This document shows positions 21,879 through 23,391 of a stretch of 23,391 nt of DNA, in pieces. The stretch lies in contig JBEKNT010000051.1 in the NCBI GenBank assembly GCA_049522565.1, positions 1-23,391 of the forward strand. Direction: 5' to 3'. The notes under the pieces were generated by a model, which worked only from the letters and a program-made list of their open reading frames with translations, did not search any database and was not told the origin of the DNA. Every line of letters starts with the position of its first letter. The stretch's first letter is position 1. A program made the translations under genes and the position numbers. Source of the stretch: JASHVB01 sp049522565 (GTDB taxonomy: Bacteria > Pseudomonadota > Alphaproteobacteria > Acetobacterales > Acetobacteraceae).

Positions 21879-23072
21879 CTAGCGCACCAGAGCCGCCAGC
21901 AAGGCGTCGAGCCGCAGGCGACCGGCCGGCAGCGCGACCAGCTTCCCCGCCTGCCATTGCAGGTATGATTCCGCCACCGCCCGATCCAGCACTTCGGGAT
22001 CGACCGCGTCCTCCAATGCCACCCCGGTCCGCGTGGCGAAGCGCGTCGGATCGACGCCCTCGGTCAGTCGCAACCCCATCAGCAGCATCTCGCGCGCCTT
22101 GTCTTCCGCTCCCAGCGCGAATTGCTCCACCCTCCCGTGCCCGCCTCGCTCGACCTGCGCTGCCCAGACCTCCGGCGCCCGATGGCGACGCTCCGCCATG
22201 AGATTGCCCCCGAGCGTCACCCGGCCATGCGCACCCGGGCCGATGCCGACGTAATCGGCGTAGCGCCAATAGGTCAGGTTGTGCCGGCTCTCCGCCCCCG
22301 GCCGCGCGTAGTTGGAGACCTCGTAGGGCAGCAGCCCGAAGCACGCGGCCGCGTCAGCGGTGGCCTCATACAGCGCAGCCGCCGCGTCGCCGTCCGGCAA
22401 CACGATCTCGCCGCGTGCGTGCCTGGTGGCGAAGGCAGTCCCCGCCTCGATGGTGAGCTGGTAGAGCGACAGATGGTCGGCCGCCAGCGCCAGCGCCGCG
22501 CGCAGTTCGGACCGCCAGGCGGCAAGCTCCTGACCGGGACGCGCGTAGATCAGGTCGAAGGACAGCCGAGGGAAGATCGCCCGCGCCGTCTCCAGCGCCG
22601 CGCGCGCCTGGTCCACCGAATGCTGCCGCCCCAGCATGCGCAGCGCGTCCGGATCGAGGCTTTGCACGCCGAGCGACAGCCGGTTCACCCCGGCCTGCCG
22701 GAACCCGGCAAGGCGCCCCGCCTCGACGCTGGTGGGATTGGCCTCCAGGGTGATCTCCAGATCGGGCTCGGCATCGAACCGGGAGCGCGCGTCATCGATC
22801 AGCGCCGCGACGGTTTCGGGCTGCATCAGGCTCGGCGTGCCGCCGCCGAAGAAGATCGAGCCGAGCCGCCGGCGGCCCAGCCGACCCGCCTCCCACGCCA
22901 GTTCGCTGCGCAGCGCCGTGCGGAACCGAGCCTGCGGGATGCGGTCCCGCACATGCGAGTTGAAGTCGCAGTAGGGGCATTTGGCCAGGCAAAACGGCCA
23001 ATGGATGTAGAGCGCGAGCGGTTCCATCGGCAGAGAGATAGGCACGATGCCGGGCACAGCGACAGTGGGCAT
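21879..23072 (-). CDS. hemW: HemW-type radical SAM heme chaperone
   Basis: The 397-residue protein belongs to the HemN/HemW radical SAM family. The cluster motif CxxxCxxC is C28-LAK-C32-PY-C35, followed by DFNSH, then GGGTPS, SLGVQSLD, and the HemW-type C-terminal half (ALYQL-like SLYQLTIEAGT; NLTYWRYADYVGIGPGAHGR). HemW delivers heme; it differs from the coproporphyrinogen oxidase HemN, whose N-terminal extension is missing. The ATG at 23072 has GAGG ten bases upstream; an in-frame ATG at 23027 (MEPLALYIHWPFC) matches the usual family start but has no ribosome site, so the first 15 residues are uncertain. Confidence 0.92.
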   Translation of the reverse strand: MPTVAVPGIVPISLPMEPLALYIHWPFCLAKCPYCDFNSHVRDRIPQARFRTALRSELAWEAGRLGRRRLGSIFFGGGTPSLMQPETVAALIDDARSRFDAEPDLEITLEANPTSVEAGRLAGFRQAGVNRLSLGVQSLDPDALRMLGRQHSVDQARAALETARAIFPRLSFDLIYARPGQELAAWRSELRAALALAADHLSLYQLTIEAGTAFATRHARGEIVLPDGDAAAALYEATADAAACFGLLPYEVSNYARPGAESRHNLTYWRYADYVGIGPGAHGRVTLGGNLMAERRHRAPEVWAAQVERGGHGRVEQFALGAEDKAREMLLMGLRLTEGVDPTRFATRTGVALEDAVDPEVLDRAVAESYLQWQAGKLVALPAGRLRLDALLAALVR

Positions 23073-23391
23073 GCTCGCGGCGCCTCATTGCTCCGATCGC
23101 GCCCAAGGGAACCAGCCTCGAGCATCCCAGAACACCGGGAAAGTCGCGGCCGACGATCATCTGTCCGAGAATTTTACACATTATGGCGGCTAATGACTAC
23201 ACGGGATAGTCGTATATGAGGAATTTGCCACCACCTGACTGCTCCACGCGCGGGTATGGTTCGTCGTCGCTCCCAGATTCCCCCTGACGGCGACCTTGAC
23301 GTGCGGAATCATTGTCTCATGTGTTTGACTTTTTTACACATCCTGCAGAGACTATTCATGCTATCCCTATATAACAATGAATTAGGTGTTG
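23073..23391. other. Intergenic region upstream of hemW; AT-rich right edge
   Basis: No gene is recognised. TTTTACACAT occurs twice in direct orientation (23172-23181 and 23332-23341), 160 bases apart. The last ~80 bases are clearly AT-richer than the rest of the window and contain TTGACT (23325-23330) and TATATAA (23368-23374), not properly spaced as one promoter. This may be the upstream region of a gene beyond the window, or the edge of a transferred segment. Confidence 0.4.

Noticed and set aside
22122..23219. 365-codon plus-strand ORF antisense to hemW
   Set aside because: hemW has the radical SAM cluster motif and full-length family match; the antisense is compositional.
1..23391. CRISPR array, tRNA or rRNA genes
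   Set aside because: No regularly spaced short repeats, and no tRNA cloverleaf or rRNA-like sequence was seen other than the tRNA-like part of the tmRNA.

Overview
The window is GC-rich, densely packed bacterial DNA that looks alphaproteobacterial, most likely Acetobacteraceae/Rhodospirillales (inference). The strongest evidence is a circularly permuted, two-piece tmRNA gene (about 20004-20280) whose tag ends in AVAA. An alphaproteobacterial-type phasin, ThyX in place of ThyA, and a short-chain-fatty-acyl-type regulator beside isocitrate lyase fit the same picture.

Layout. 1-2277: 3' part of an autotransporter with passenger repeats and a beta-barrel. 2309-3170: a type II toxin-antitoxin locus with two tandem VapB-like antitoxins, one VapC PIN toxin and a visible operator/promoter. 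3234-6167: isocitrate lyase, divergent from an ScfR/RamB/PccR-type regulator. 6386-7279: SlyB-like glycine-zipper lipoprotein with a long Pro/Ala/Ser/Thr tail. 7452-9910: overlapping pair of a circularly permuted ATP-grasp protein and an alpha-E protein. 10053-11169: two-subunit thiamine-diphosphate decarboxylase-like enzyme, divergent from a metallo-beta-lactamase-fold hydrolase (11250-12122). 12123-16075: a gene-poor segment with a lone glycogen phosphorylase and a decayed IS66 element. 16076-17319: phasin and a TetR-like protein. 17429-18194: a heavily overlapping pair (unknown protein plus XRE protein) that resembles an uncharacterised toxin-antitoxin-like module. 18270-19951: thyX, higA and a divergent higB around a palindromic operator. 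20004-20280: ssrA. 20493-23072: a histidine-kinase-like protein lacking the usual phosphoacceptor His, rpmB and hemW. The last ~90 bases turn AT-rich.

Functional themes. Several genes concern carbon storage and C2/C3 use: aceA with its regulator, the phasin and glgP. Three small two- or three-gene modules (vapBBC, the overlapping pair, divergent higA/higB) make the window rich in toxin-antitoxin-type loci. Related GC-rich hairpin repeats (REP-like) sit at gene ends in three places, and one of them supplies the last codons of a gene.

The most unusual points are the divergent higA/higB pair, whose single perfect dyad carries a TTGACA on each strand with a predicted leaderless higB transcript; the tandem VapB antitoxins with one toxin; and the 128-base overlapping unknown/XRE pair. 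All family assignments come from reading the translated sequence; no database search was run.
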